Source: WHSO01 sp050485485 (GTDB taxonomy: Bacteria; Pseudomonadota; Alphaproteobacteria; SMXQ01). From it: 64,000 nucleotides of DNA. Location: positions 36,906 to 100,905 of the forward strand of contig JBJHBM010000004.1 in NCBI GenBank assembly GCA_050485485.1, written 5' to 3'. Made by a program: the position numbers and the translations under genes. The notes beneath the pieces were generated by a model, which saw only the letters and a list, made by a program, of their open reading frames with translations, was not told the DNA's origin and made no database searches. Each line of letters begins with the position of its first letter. The first letter of the stretch is position 1. Of the stretch, positions 16,972 through 28,239 are shown in pieces.

Positions 16972-17829
16972 ATGGTCGCCCTTCGCGCCTGGCGCCTTGT
17001 GCTGGGCAGTTGTCTTGCTTTCACGGTTGCGGCGGCGCTTGCTCCCGCTCAGCCTTCCGCCAACGACGCGCCCGTCGCCGAAGCGCCTGCAGGGGACGAC
17101 TATCGGCCCTACGACGGCCAACCCGGCCAGGACACGCCCTGGGTGCCGACGCCCGACCACACAGTCCGCAAGATGCTCGACATGGGCGGGGTGACTGCTG
17201 ACGACTACGTCGTCGATCTCGGCTCCGGCGACGGCCGGCTGGTGATTGCCGCAGCCGTCCAGCGCGGTGCCCGCGGCCATGGGGTCGAGTTCAATCCGGA
17301 TCTCGTCGCGTACTCGAACCGCCGCGCGCATGAGGCCGGCGTTGCCGACAGGGTGGAGTTCGTACAGGGCGACATGTTCGAGGCCGATATTTCGCGCGCG
17401 ACCGTGCTGCTGCTGTTCCTCCTGCCCGACAATCTCGACAGGCTGGTGCCGACCTTCCTCAGTCTGCGCCCGGGCACGCGTATCGTCCTCAATCATTTCA
17501 CCCCCACCGGCTGGGATCACGACGAGGCCGATCTCGCCGCGGGGGAGGAATGCGAAACGTGGTGCGAAGTGTACCTCTATTATGTGCCCGCGCGCGTGGC
17601 CGGCACTTGGCGGCTTGGCAACACCGACCTCGTGATCAATCAGACGTTCCAGCGGCTCACTGGCACCCTCGGCGGCGCGCCGGTCGAGGACGGTCGCCTG
17701 CGGGGCGACGAGATTGCCTTTACCGTCGCCGGCGTCCGCTACGCCGGGCGCGTCTCCGGCGACGCGATGCAGGGCACCTTCCGGGGCTCCGTCGCCGGCA
17801 CCTGGCGCGCCACGCGCGGCGACAGGTAG
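16972..17829 (+). CDS. Exported class I SAM-dependent methyltransferase
   Basis: A 285-residue protein beginning with a clear signal peptide (RLVLGSCLAFTVAAALAPAQ, cleavage probably near residue 25-30). It then has a Rossmann methyltransferase domain: TPDHTVRKMLDMG, motif I VDLGSGDGR at 81-89, GVEFNPDL and VEFVQGDMFEADI, then LLLFLLPDNL. The C-terminal 90 residues (from VAGTWRLGNTDL) look like a small beta-domain ending SVAGTWRATRG. GGAG precedes the ATG at 16972; an in-frame ATG at 16942 is possible but spoils the signal peptide. A periplasmic SAM enzyme is odd because SAM is cytosolic. The gene stands alone. Confidence 0.85.
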   Translation: MVALRAWRLVLGSCLAFTVAAALAPAQPSANDAPVAEAPAGDDYRPYDGQPGQDTPWVPTPDHTVRKMLDMGGVTADDYVVDLGSGDGRLVIAAAVQRGARGHGVEFNPDLVAYSNRRAHEAGVADRVEFVQGDMFEADISRATVLLLFLLPDNLDRLVPTFLSLRPGTRIVLNHFTPTGWDHDEADLAAGEECETWCEVYLYYVPARVAGTWRLGNTDLVINQTFQRLTGTLGGAPVEDGRLRGDEIAFTVAGVRYAGRVSGDAMQGTFRGSVAGTWRATRGDR

Positions 17830-18100
17830 CCGGCCTTTGCAGCCGATCACTATCTCGCGCCGCTCCGAGGAGCGGGGCCCCATTTCCGTCATGCCTCGTT
17901 TGTCATGCGAATGTGTGCTTCGCACGACGCGGGACACCCATGCAGCTGTGCCGTGACATGTGGAAGAATGAATGGTCCGAACAAATCTGGCGGGACGAAG
18001 CACCTGAACCGGCCCCATCGCCCACTTCCCCCTCCCGTCCATATGCGCTAAGCCAAGGCCGCGATAACGAACGTCCTCTGCGGGAGCGCGCGCCGGTATC

Positions 18101-19735
18101 ATGCCTGAGCGGGAGTCCATGGAATTCGACGTGGTGGTCGTGGGCGCGGGGCCGGCGGGCCTTGCCGCCGCGATCCGCCTGAAGCAGCGCGCCGCCGCCG
18201 CCGGGCGCGAGGTCTCGGTGTGCGTGGTCGAGAAGGGCTCCGAGGTCGGCGCGCACCTCCTGTCCGGCGCGGTGCTGGACCCGCGCTCGCTCGCGGAGTT
18301 GTTCCCCGACTGGGAGGCGCGGGGCGCGCCGCTGGAGACGCCCGCCGCGCGCGACCGCTTCCTCCTGCTCACGCGCCGCCGTGCGATCCGGCTGCCGACG
18401 CCCCCACAGATGCGCAACGAAGGCAACTTTATCGTCTCCCTCGGCAACCTCGCGCGTTGGCTCGCGGCGCAGGCAGAGGAGATGGGCGTCGAGGTGTTCC
18501 CCGGCTTCGCCGCGACCGAGCTCCTGTGGGACGCCGCCGGCGCGGTCGTGGGCGTCGCCACTGGCGACATGGGGATGGGGAAGGATGGCCAGCCCACCGC
18601 CGGATACCAGCCGGGGGTGGAGTTGCGCGCCCGCGCGACCCTGCTGGCCGAGGGTTGCCGCGGCTCGCTCTCGAAGGGCCTGATCGCGCGCCTCGGCCTC
18701 GCGCGCGACGCGGCGCCGCAAACCTACGGACTCGGCGTCAAGGAGCTGTGGGAGGTCGCGGCCGAGAAGCACGCCCCCGGCACCGTCGTCCACACGGTCG
18801 GCTGGCCTCTCGATCACGGCACCTACGGCGGTTCGTTCCTCTATCACCTGGCGGGCGGACAGGTCGCGGTCGGCTTCGTCGTCGGTCTCGACTACGAGAA
18901 TCCCTACCTCTCGCCGTTCGAGGAGTTCCAGCGTTTCAAGACCCATCCCGCCATCCGCCCGCTGTTCGAGGGCGGTCGCCGCGTCGCCTATGGTGCGCGC
19001 GCGCTGGTGGAAGGCGGCTGGCAGGCGCTACCCCGGCTCGATTTTCCAGGCGGGCTGCTGATCGGCGATACGGCCGGGTTCCTCGACGTGCCCCGGATCA
19101 AGGGCATCCACAATGCCATGAAGTCGGGCATGGTGGCGGCGGAGGCCGTGTTCGACGCGCTCGCGGGCGCGCCCGCCGGCCCGGTCCACGCTGCCGACTA
19201 CCGCGCGCGGCTGGAGGCGACCTGGGTGCTGGCGGAGTTGAAGGCCGCGCGGAACGTGCGGCCGGGCTTCCGCTTCGGCCTGCTGCCGGGGCTTGCGCTC
19301 GCCGCGCTCGATACCTACGTGCTGCGGGGCCGCGCGCCGTGGACCCTCGCGCACCGGACCGACCACGAGACCCTCAAGCCTGCCGCGCGCGCGAAGCCCA
19401 TCGCCTACCCAAAGCCCGACGGCGTCCTCACCTTCGACCGGCTCTCTTCGGTGTTCGTCTCCAACACCAACCACGTGGAGAACCAGCCTTGCCACCTCCA
19501 GCTGCGCGTGCCGGACAAGGCGATCGCGTTCAACCTCGCGGTCTACGCGTCGCCCGAGACGCGCTACTGCCCGGCCGCCGTGTACGAGATCGTGGAGGGG
19601 GAGGGTGGCCCCAGGCTGCAGATCAACGCCCAGAACTGCGTCCACTGCAAGACCTGCGACATCAAGGACCCTGGCGAGAACATCGACTGGGTGCCCCCCG
19701 AAGGCGGCGGCGGACCCAACTACCCCAACATGTGA
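18101..19735 (+). CDS. Electron transfer flavoprotein-ubiquinone oxidoreductase
   Basis: ETF-QO takes electrons from ETF (fatty-acid and amino-acid dehydrogenases) and reduces ubiquinone at the inner membrane. 544 residues. The FAD-binding motif VVVGAGPAGLAAAIRL begins near residue 12. GCRGSLSKGL and the membrane/quinone region (DHGTYGGSFLYHL) follow. The FAD second motif is LLIGDTAGFLDVPRIKG. The [4Fe-4S] ligands are C490, C513, C516 and C519 in the C-terminal segment with CVHCKTCDIKDP. The ETF subunit genes are not adjacent. A start at residue 7 (MEFDVVVV) is also possible. The 271 bp upstream contain no recognisable gene. Confidence 0.97.
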   Translation: MPERESMEFDVVVVGAGPAGLAAAIRLKQRAAAAGREVSVCVVEKGSEVGAHLLSGAVLDPRSLAELFPDWEARGAPLETPAARDRFLLLTRRRAIRLPTPPQMRNEGNFIVSLGNLARWLAAQAEEMGVEVFPGFAATELLWDAAGAVVGVATGDMGMGKDGQPTAGYQPGVELRARATLLAEGCRGSLSKGLIARLGLARDAAPQTYGLGVKELWEVAAEKHAPGTVVHTVGWPLDHGTYGGSFLYHLAGGQVAVGFVVGLDYENPYLSPFEEFQRFKTHPAIRPLFEGGRRVAYGARALVEGGWQALPRLDFPGGLLIGDTAGFLDVPRIKGIHNAMKSGMVAAEAVFDALAGAPAGPVHAADYRARLEATWVLAELKAARNVRPGFRFGLLPGLALAALDTYVLRGRAPWTLAHRTDHETLKPAARAKPIAYPKPDGVLTFDRLSSVFVSNTNHVENQPCHLQLRVPDKAIAFNLAVYASPETRYCPAAVYEIVEGEGGPRLQINAQNCVHCKTCDIKDPGENIDWVPPEGGGGPNYPNM

Positions 19736-19820
19736 CGTCCCCACATGAAATGGCCGAGGCTATCTCTGCGACAACGCCTTTCTTCTAATCATATCCCAGT
19801 TTGACCGGGGGCTATCCATG

Positions 19821-19842
19821 TCAGCGGTTTTTTCCCCGCTGA
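19821..19842 (+). terminator. Weak hairpin downstream of ETF-QO
   Basis: TCAGCGG (19821-19827) pairs with CCGCTGA (19836-19842) around an 8-nt T-rich loop. Only a short, broken T run follows (ATTTCGCTT), so termination is uncertain. It lies 86 bp after the ETF-QO stop and 127 bp before dnaG. Confidence 0.35.
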
Positions 19843-19968
19843 TTTCGCTTATCCACAGCCGCGCCCGTTGAGTTTCGGGTCCGGGAGGCGTATCGTTCCT
19901 CGATATGCCCCCTGCTGGAGAGGGCGACACAAGATATTGTGTGCCCAGTGAAGGGACGAGCAGGCAGG

Positions 19969-21840
19969 ATGAGCTTCACACCCCAGTTCCTCGATGAGAT
20001 CCGCGCCCGCGTCGGGCTCGCAGATAGGATCTCCCGCAAGGTCAAGCTCACCCGCAAAGGGCGCGAGCATTCGGGCCTATGCCCGTTCCACAACGAGAAA
20101 ACGCCGTCCTTCACCGTCAACGAGGACAAGGGATTCTATCACTGCTTCGGCTGCGGCGCGCACGGCGATTTGTTCGGCTTCGTCATGGGCACCGAAAACC
20201 TGATCTTCCCCGAGGCGGTCGAGCGGCTCGCCGCCGAGGCCGGGCTCGAGATACCGGTGTCGAGCCCCGAGGAGCGCCGCCGCCAAGAGGCGGCCGTCTC
20301 GCTCTATGCCGTCGTCGAGGCCGCCGCCGCGTTCTTCGAGAAGGAGCTGCAGTCCCCGCGCGGGGCGGCGGCGCGCGACTACCTCGCGGGGCGCGGCCTC
20401 GACGCGGATACCATGCGCCGCTTCCGACTCGGCTATGCGCCCGACTCGCGCACCGCCCTCAAGACCGCGCTGATGGGCGGCAGCATCACCGAGAGCCTGC
20501 TGGTCACGGCCGGGCTTCTGATCGCGCCTGAGGAGGAAGGCCGGGCCAGCTACGACCGCTTCCGCGGCCGCGTGATGTTCCCGATCCTCGACCGGCGCGG
20601 CCGCCCGGTCGCCTTCGGCGGGCGCATCATGGGCGAGGGCGAGCCCAAGTATCTCAACTCCCCCGAAACGCCGCTGTTCCAGAAGGGCCAAGTGCTTTAC
20701 GGCTGGTCGCACGCTCTCAAGGACGCGCGCGCGGGCGGCGTGCTGGTGGTCACCGAGGGCTACATGGACGCGATCGCGCTGTTACGCGCGGGCATTCCGG
20801 CGGTGGCGCCGCTCGGTACGGCGCTGACCGAGAGCCAGATCGAGCTGTTGTGGCGCGCGGTGCCCGAGCCGGTGCTGTGCTTCGACGGCGACGCCGCTGG
20901 CCAGCGCGCGGCGGCACGGGCCGCGGAGCGCGCGCTGCCGCTGCTCAGGCCGGGAACCAGCCTCGATTTCGTGCAATTGCCGCGGGGCGAGGATCCCGAC
21001 AGCCTGATCCGCTCGCGCGGGCGAGTCGGCATCGAATCGGCGCTCGCCGCGAAGAGGCCGCTCGCTACCTTCGTGTGGGAGATGGAGACGCGCGGCAGGC
21101 CGGTGGACACGCCCGAACGCCGCGCGGCCATCGAGAAGGCGCTGCTGGAGCGCGCGCGCCGCATCGCTGATCGTTCGGTGCAAGAGCACTACGTCGGTGA
21201 GTTCCGCGCGCGCCTACGCGAAGCCTTTGCCGACTTTTCCCCCGTCGTGGGCGCGCGGCGGCGGCCGGGGAACTTCGCGCGCGATGCACGGATAATGGGT
21301 GGCAAACTCGCCAGCGATCCGCTGATCGGAACCGAGGACGGGCGCGCAGAAGCGCGCGAGCGCGTGCTGGTGGCAACGGTGCTCAACCATCCCGCCCTGC
21401 TCGCCGAGGTGGCCGAGGAACTCGCCGGGGTGGAGATCGGCAGCCACGAGCTGGATGCGCTGCGTCAGGCGCTGCTCGACGTGGCGGCAGGGGGAGAGAT
21501 GGATGCCGCGTGCCTTCGGAACGCGCTTGCCGAGCGCGGCTTCGAGCGCACCGTGGTGATGCTGTCCGGGCCGTCGGCGCGGGTGCTCGACTGGTTCGCG
21601 CGCGCGGATGCCGCGCCCGCCGACGCGCTGATCGGGTTCCGTCAGGTGCTGGCGCTGCATCGGCGGTTTGGCGACCTCAGAACGGCGCTGGAGGCGTGCG
21701 AATCGGAGCTGGCCGAGGACATGAGCGAGGCTGCCTGGGAGCGGTTCCGGGCACTTAAGGCGGAGGCAGAGGGCCTGGGCGCACTCGGGGCCGAAATCGA
21801 CGATTTCGGCCTGGCTTCGGGCCGCAAGAGCGGGGTATGA
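19969..21840 (+). CDS. dnaG: DNA primase DnaG
   Basis: Synthesises RNA primers at the replication fork. 623 residues. The N-terminal zinc-binding domain has CPFHNEKTPSF and YHCFGCGAHGD (C-x2-H...C-x2-C). The catalytic Toprim core has FGGRIMGEGEPKYLNSPET, VVTEGYMDAIAL with the catalytic Glu, and the DGDAAGQRAA acidic motif. The C-terminal part binds DnaB helicase. The ATG at 19969 (MSFTPQFLDEIRARV) matches the family N-terminus; the in-frame start 30 bp upstream does not. rpoD follows after 246 bp, the core of the classic macromolecular synthesis operon; rpsU is not upstream here. Confidence 0.97.
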   Translation: MSFTPQFLDEIRARVGLADRISRKVKLTRKGREHSGLCPFHNEKTPSFTVNEDKGFYHCFGCGAHGDLFGFVMGTENLIFPEAVERLAAEAGLEIPVSSPEERRRQEAAVSLYAVVEAAAAFFEKELQSPRGAAARDYLAGRGLDADTMRRFRLGYAPDSRTALKTALMGGSITESLLVTAGLLIAPEEEGRASYDRFRGRVMFPILDRRGRPVAFGGRIMGEGEPKYLNSPETPLFQKGQVLYGWSHALKDARAGGVLVVTEGYMDAIALLRAGIPAVAPLGTALTESQIELLWRAVPEPVLCFDGDAAGQRAAARAAERALPLLRPGTSLDFVQLPRGEDPDSLIRSRGRVGIESALAAKRPLATFVWEMETRGRPVDTPERRAAIEKALLERARRIADRSVQEHYVGEFRARLREAFADFSPVVGARRRPGNFARDARIMGGKLASDPLIGTEDGRAEARERVLVATVLNHPALLAEVAEELAGVEIGSHELDALRQALLDVAAGGEMDAACLRNALAERGFERTVVMLSGPSARVLDWFARADAAPADALIGFRQVLALHRRFGDLRTALEACESELAEDMSEAAWERFRALKAEAEGLGALGAEIDDFGLASGRKSGV

Positions 21841-21920
21841 CGGGGCGGCCCGCGCACGGTCGGAGGGAAATTCTGAGGATCAATGGATTATGCAGAATTT
21901 CCGTGAGGTGGGAGGGGGTA

Positions 21921-21952
21921 TTGAACATCGTTCGCTTACTCATTAAATGAGT
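21921..21952 (+). promoter_or_regulatory. Candidate rpoD promoter with 15-bp palindrome
   Basis: TTGAAC at 21921-21926, a 17-bp spacer and TAAATG at 21944-21949 form a plausible sigma-70 promoter. A perfect inverted repeat, ACTCATT-A-AATGAGT (21938-21952), covers the -10 element. It lies 135 bp before the rpoD ATG. This suggests rpoD has its own, possibly repressible, promoter besides read-through from dnaG. Confidence 0.4.
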
Positions 21953-22086
21953 GCGGCAGCGCGGCGGTCAGAACGGGCCGGCCGCGCCATTATGCCTGTG
22001 TGTGTCCGAGAGGCACGCCAGCGTGAGGGGGATCGGCCGTGCGGGGGCACGCGGCCCCGGGCTCGATGCAGCGGGTAAAGGGATAC

Positions 22087-24138
<2,052 letters not shown>

Positions 24139-24300
24139 CGCGGCCCCGCATCGCGGGCCTATTGGCGGGCGCCCCCATCCGGATCGGGTCGCCCGTCGCG
24201 TTTCCGCTTCCACCCTCGACGGCGCACCTGGCCCGCGCTAGGGTCGGCATGGGCGCTCCGCCGGTTGCCGGGCGCCGACCGCGCCCGGAGGGCGCCGCGC

Positions 24301-25743
24301 GTGAATCTGTCCAGCCTCCTCAACTCGCCGCTCTCGCGCCTGATCCTGCGCCCGTCCTACGACCGCATGGCGGTGCCGCTGCTCGCGCGCGTCTATTTCC
24401 CGGTGTCGCGGCTGTGGGCGCTCGCGCTGGCGGCGCCGGCGGCGAGGAGCGACGTCGAAGTCTCGGTCGCGCTGCGGGCATTGGTGTCGGGACTCGCGGG
24501 GGTGGGCCGCGGGCTGGAGCGTGCCGTAACGCGGACGCGCAAGCGTGCCGCCGTTCATGACTCGGTGCACGCGCGCTGGCGGGCGCTCACGTTCGGCATC
24601 GACGGCGTCGATCCGACGGTTCCTTCCGGCGTCCTCGCCGCGCTCGAGGCCGAGCGCGCGGCGGCCGCCCAGGCGTTGATGACCACGCGGGTGGGGTTCC
24701 TCCCGTTCGCGCGTGCCAAGGGACTCGAGCCGTTCGGCTGGGACATCGCGACGCCTGCGGCGGTGGAGGCCCGCCATGGCCGGCGTCGCGCGAATCCCGA
24801 CGCCGCCTTCGCGGTGCCCGACGGTCCCGACGCGATCGTCGAATCGCGCGTGGTGCCGGGCGACGGATGGGAAACCCTGTGGCTGCGCGCCGAAACCACG
24901 GTTGCCGGGGAGCCCGACACGCTGTGGGCGCGGGTCGAGCGTCCGCTCGGCGCCGCGCGCGCCGGTCCCGCGCCCGCCATCGTGTTCACCCACGGCATCG
25001 CGATGGAGACGGAATTCTGGCGCGGCATCGCGGGGCCCGTCACGGAGCTTGCGCGCGCCGGCGTCTGGGTGGTGCGCCCGGAAGGCCCGTGGCACGGCCG
25101 CCGGCGCGTGCCGGGCCGCTTCGGAGGTGAGCCGGTGCTGGCGACGGGGCCGCTTGGTATGCTCGACTATTTCGAGGCGCACGCCCGCGAGCTCGCGCGT
25201 CTGGTGCGCTGGGCCCGCGCCGCGGCGGGCGGCCCGGTGGCGGTCGGCGGCGTGAGCCTCGGCGCGCTCGTGGCTCAGCTCGCGCTCGCCGCCGCGCCGC
25301 GCTGGCCCGCACCGTGCCGCCCCGATGCGGGCCTGCTCGTTACCACCTCGGGCTCGCTGATGGACGTCGCCCTTGCGGGCGGCCTCACCGCCGCGCTCGG
25401 CCTGCCCGCGCGGCTCGCCGCCGCCGGCTGGGACGAGGCCGCGCTCGCGCCCTGGCTTCCGTTGCTGGAGCCCGGGCCTGCGGCGCCGCTCGATCCCGCG
25501 CGCATCGTCGCGGTGCTGGGCTCCGAGGACGAAATCACCCCCTACGGCGGCGGTCGTGCGCTCGCGACGGCCTGGGGCGTGCCGGTGCGTAACCTGTTCG
25601 TGCGCCCGCTTGGCCACTTCTCGGCGGCGCTCGGTCTCTACCGCGATGAGGCTCCGCTCGCACGCCTGCACGCCGTCTTGCGCGAGGCCGGGCGGCGCCC
25701 GGGGCAGAGCCGCACCGAAGTGTCGAAGGCACCCGCCGGGTGA
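24301..25743 (+). CDS. Alpha/beta-hydrolase fold protein with long N-terminal region
   Basis: A 480-residue protein. The hydrolase fold begins near residue 220: IVFTHGIAMETEFWRG (oxyanion region), VVRPEGPWHGRRR, nucleophile elbow GGVSLGAL with Ser319, VLGSEDEITP (acid loop) and LFVRPLGHFSAALG with the likely catalytic His. The first 200 residues are alpha-helical and Arg/Ala-rich and do not match a domain I recognise; the layout recalls ABHD18-like (DUF2048) proteins, but I am not sure. GTG at 24301 is chosen because GGAGG lies 9 bp upstream. The substrate is unknown. It follows rpoD by about 160 bp and precedes the tRNA gene. Confidence 0.8.
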   Translation: MNLSSLLNSPLSRLILRPSYDRMAVPLLARVYFPVSRLWALALAAPAARSDVEVSVALRALVSGLAGVGRGLERAVTRTRKRAAVHDSVHARWRALTFGIDGVDPTVPSGVLAALEAERAAAAQALMTTRVGFLPFARAKGLEPFGWDIATPAAVEARHGRRRANPDAAFAVPDGPDAIVESRVVPGDGWETLWLRAETTVAGEPDTLWARVERPLGAARAGPAPAIVFTHGIAMETEFWRGIAGPVTELARAGVWVVRPEGPWHGRRRVPGRFGGEPVLATGPLGMLDYFEAHARELARLVRWARAAAGGPVAVGGVSLGALVAQLALAAAPRWPAPCRPDAGLLVTTSGSLMDVALAGGLTAALGLPARLAAAGWDEAALAPWLPLLEPGPAAPLDPARIVAVLGSEDEITPYGGGRALATAWGVPVRNLFVRPLGHFSAALGLYRDEAPLARLHAVLREAGRRPGQSRTEVSKAPAG

Positions 25744-25810
25744 CGCTTCACCCCGTGTCTGCTATAGACAGCACGCAAGCCGCAAGCCGCGCAATCCGCG
25801 CGGGGTGAGG

Positions 25811-25886
25811 GGGCCCGTAGTTCAGCGGTCAGAACGCACCGCTCATAACGGTGTTGTCCCAGGTTCGAATCCTGGCGGGCCCACCA
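25811..25886 (+). tRNA. tRNA with CAT anticodon (probably tRNA-Ile2, else elongator Met)
   Basis: 76 nt including an encoded CCA. The cloverleaf is complete: acceptor GGGCCCG/CGGGCCC, D stem GTTC/GAAC, anticodon stem CACCG/CGGTG with loop CTCATAA, and T stem CCAGG/CCTGG with loop TTCGAAT. The G1-C72 pair excludes the initiator tRNA, which has a mismatched first pair. A CAT anticodon then means either elongator Met or the lysidine-modified Ile2 isoacceptor. The GGGCC start and short AGCGGTCA D-loop look more like Ile2 to me. Confidence 0.95.
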
Positions 25887-25991
25887 TCTTTGCTCGATAA
25901 TAATTATTCAAGGCAGCATGGCCCGAAACGCCGTCAGCCGTGTCCATCGGCGCGATGCGGGCACGAGCCGCAAAGACGAGGAGGAGGTGCC

Positions 25992-26990
25992 ATGCGCGCG
26001 CTGGTTTGCGATCACTGGTGCGATTACGACGATCTGACGGTGCGGGAGTTTCCCGAGCCCGAACTCAGGCCGGGTTCCGTCCGCGTCCGCGTCGAAGCCA
26101 CGGGCGTTAGCTATTCGACCCAAATCGTGGTGGCCGGGAAATACCAGCGCAAGCCGCCCCTGCCGTTCGTGCCCGGCACCGATGTCGCGGGGACCGTGAT
26201 CGAAGTCGCGGACGACGTGGCCGGACTCGCGCCCGGCATGCGCGTGTTCGCCCCGGTGGACTGGGGCGGGTCGGCCGAGCAGGTCGTCGTCGACGCTATT
26301 CACGCGACGGTCCTGCCCGAGCCGCTCGATCTCGCCGCTTCCGTCGCTCTGCCGGTCAGCTACAGCACCGCGGCCGCCGCCCTGATGTGGCGCGCGCGCG
26401 TCCGCGAGGGTGACCGGGTCCTGATCCACGGGGCAGGCGGCGGGGTCGGCCTCGCCGCCGTCGAGATCGCCAAGGCCCTCGGCGCCCATGTTGTGGCACG
26501 CGCCGGAAGGGACAAGCACGATGTTCTCCGGGCGCGCGGTGCCGATGCCGTCATCGACAGCGCGGCCCCGTCCTTCCGCGACGAGGCCCTACGGCTCACC
26601 GGCGGCGGCGCGCAGGCCGTTCTCGACCCGCTCGGCGGTCCCGTGTTCGACGAGAGCCTGCGCTGCCTTGCCGAAGGCGGGACGCTCGTGACCATCGGCT
26701 ACGTGAGCGGCCGCATCCCAGAGGTCGCCGCCAATATAGTGATGCTGAAGAACATCGCCGTGGCGGGGCTCAACTGGGGCCTCTACATCGGCTGGTCGCC
26801 GGGGGACAACCGGGCGTTTTATGCGCCCCGCGCGCGGGCGCTGTGGGACCAGCTCGTGGCATGGTGGCGGGAAGGCAGGATCGCGCCGGTCGTCCATGCG
26901 CGCTACCCGTTGGCCGACTTCCGCGCGGCGATGGGGGAGATCCGCACCCGCCGGGCCATCGGAAGGGTCATCCTTCTCCCGCAGGAATAA
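25992..26990 (+). CDS. NADPH:quinone oxidoreductase family protein (MDR superfamily)
   Basis: A 332-residue zinc-independent medium-chain dehydrogenase/reductase of the quinone oxidoreductase group. The N-terminal GroES-like domain has FPEPELRPGSVRVRVEATGVS and FVPGTDVAGTV. The Rossmann domain has VLIHGAGGGVGLAAVEIAKA (AxGGVG) and ALDPLGG-like VLDPLGGPVFD. The Cys/His zinc ligands of alcohol dehydrogenases are absent. GAGGAGG precedes the ATG at good distance. Such enzymes reduce quinones or enoyl-CoA/ketone substrates with NADPH. It lies just after the tRNA and before a TctC-type binding protein gene, so a catabolic role is plausible. Confidence 0.88.
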   Translation: MRALVCDHWCDYDDLTVREFPEPELRPGSVRVRVEATGVSYSTQIVVAGKYQRKPPLPFVPGTDVAGTVIEVADDVAGLAPGMRVFAPVDWGGSAEQVVVDAIHATVLPEPLDLAASVALPVSYSTAAAALMWRARVREGDRVLIHGAGGGVGLAAVEIAKALGAHVVARAGRDKHDVLRARGADAVIDSAAPSFRDEALRLTGGGAQAVLDPLGGPVFDESLRCLAEGGTLVTIGYVSGRIPEVAANIVMLKNIAVAGLNWGLYIGWSPGDNRAFYAPRARALWDQLVAWWREGRIAPVVHARYPLADFRAAMGEIRTRRAIGRVILLPQE

Positions 26991-27148
26991 GCCGGGCCTG
27001 CCCGAAGAGAACCGGGATTTACCGCCAAACCGTCGCCGATCCACATGGGACGCCAGATGGCCGGTTTGGGCGGACGCTCGACAGGGGGTGTGGTATACGC
27101 ACATCGTCTGGCTAGGGTTTCGGAACGAACAGAAGGAGGACAGCGATC

Positions 27149-28183
27149 ATGACAAAGACAAGGATAGCCGTGTGCGCCGCCGTCGGTCTGGTCACCGCAG
27201 CAGCGTTCGGGATATCCGCCGACGCCCAGGACGTCGCGGACTTCTATAAGGACAAGAGAGCTACCATGTTCGTGGGCAACCCGCCCGGCGGCGGCTACGA
27301 CAGCTACGCGCGGCTGACAGCGCGCCACATGACCCGCTTCATTCCAGGCAATCCTCCCTTCATCGTGCAGAACATGCCGGGAGCCGGCGGATTGCGGGTG
27401 ACGGGCCACATGTACAACGTCGCGCCGCGGGACGGGACGGCGATGGCGTTGATCCAGCGCGCCATTCTGTCCGCCCCTTTGCTCGAGCCGCGTGAGAGGC
27501 AGATGAACTTCGACGTTATGAAGTTCAACTGGATCGGCAGTCTGAGCAGCGACATAGGCTTCGTCATGGCCTGGCATACGACCCCTCACCACAAGATGGA
27601 GGATCTGTTCGAGCACGAGTTGATCATCGGCTCGTCCAATCCGTCCTCGGAGGTCATCCCCCTGTTCCTCAACAACGTGCTCGGCACCAAGCTCAAGATC
27701 GTCTCGGGTTACAAGAGTGGGACCGAGATTCTACTCGCTATGGAACGGGGCGAGGTCCAAGGGAGGATCGTCGGTTCCACGTCTGGACTCGATTCGGTGC
27801 TCGGGCCTTGGATCAAGGAGAACAAGGTACGCTTCCTGGCGGTCACCGCCTCACGACGGAGCCAGCAGATGCCGGACGTCCCTATTCTGAGGGAGTTCGC
27901 CAAGGACAGGATACAGGCGCAGATGATAGATCTGATTCTAGCCAGCCAGCATTGGGGACGGCCCTATCTGCTGCCGCCGGACGTGCCGGCGGATCGTGTA
28001 AAGGCGGTACGCGAGGCGTTCTACCAAATGACGAGGGACAAGTCGTTTCTGGAGGAGGCGGAAAACCTCAAGCTGAACATCGATCTCGTGACGGGTGAAG
28101 AGATCGACGAGCTTCTGAAGGAACTCTACGCCATGCCTCCGGAGGTGGTGCAGGCTACGCAAAAGGCCATCACGCCGAACTGA
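27149..28183 (+). CDS. TctC/Bug-type solute-binding protein 1
   Basis: Periplasmic binding protein of the tripartite tricarboxylate transporter (TTT) family, 344 residues. Signal peptide residues 1-26 (AAVGLVTAAAFGISADAQ). The mature part begins DVADFYKDKRATMFVG and has the ligand-loop GNPPGGGYDSYARLTARHM, IPGNP, QNMPGAGG and a VAPRDGT motif. TTT receptors bind carboxylates. AAGGAGG lies upstream. It stands alone with its own terminator and no permease beside it. It resembles the proteins at 37411 and 38563 more than the one next to tctA. Confidence 0.9.
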   Translation: MTKTRIAVCAAVGLVTAAAFGISADAQDVADFYKDKRATMFVGNPPGGGYDSYARLTARHMTRFIPGNPPFIVQNMPGAGGLRVTGHMYNVAPRDGTAMALIQRAILSAPLLEPRERQMNFDVMKFNWIGSLSSDIGFVMAWHTTPHHKMEDLFEHELIIGSSNPSSEVIPLFLNNVLGTKLKIVSGYKSGTEILLAMERGEVQGRIVGSTSGLDSVLGPWIKENKVRFLAVTASRRSQQMPDVPILREFAKDRIQAQMIDLILASQHWGRPYLLPPDVPADRVKAVREAFYQMTRDKSFLEEAENLKLNIDLVTGEEIDELLKELYAMPPEVVQATQKAITPN

Positions 28184-28239
28184 ATTAGGCAAAGCCACTC
28201 CGTTTGCGTGCAGCTATAGTCATCGCATAGCTAAAACCT

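Noticed and set aside
16075..18597. 840-codon minus-strand open frame over the propeller, methyltransferase and ETF-QO genes
   Set aside because: Low-complexity Arg/Ala/Pro-rich translation with no motif; the plus strand has three well-supported genes.
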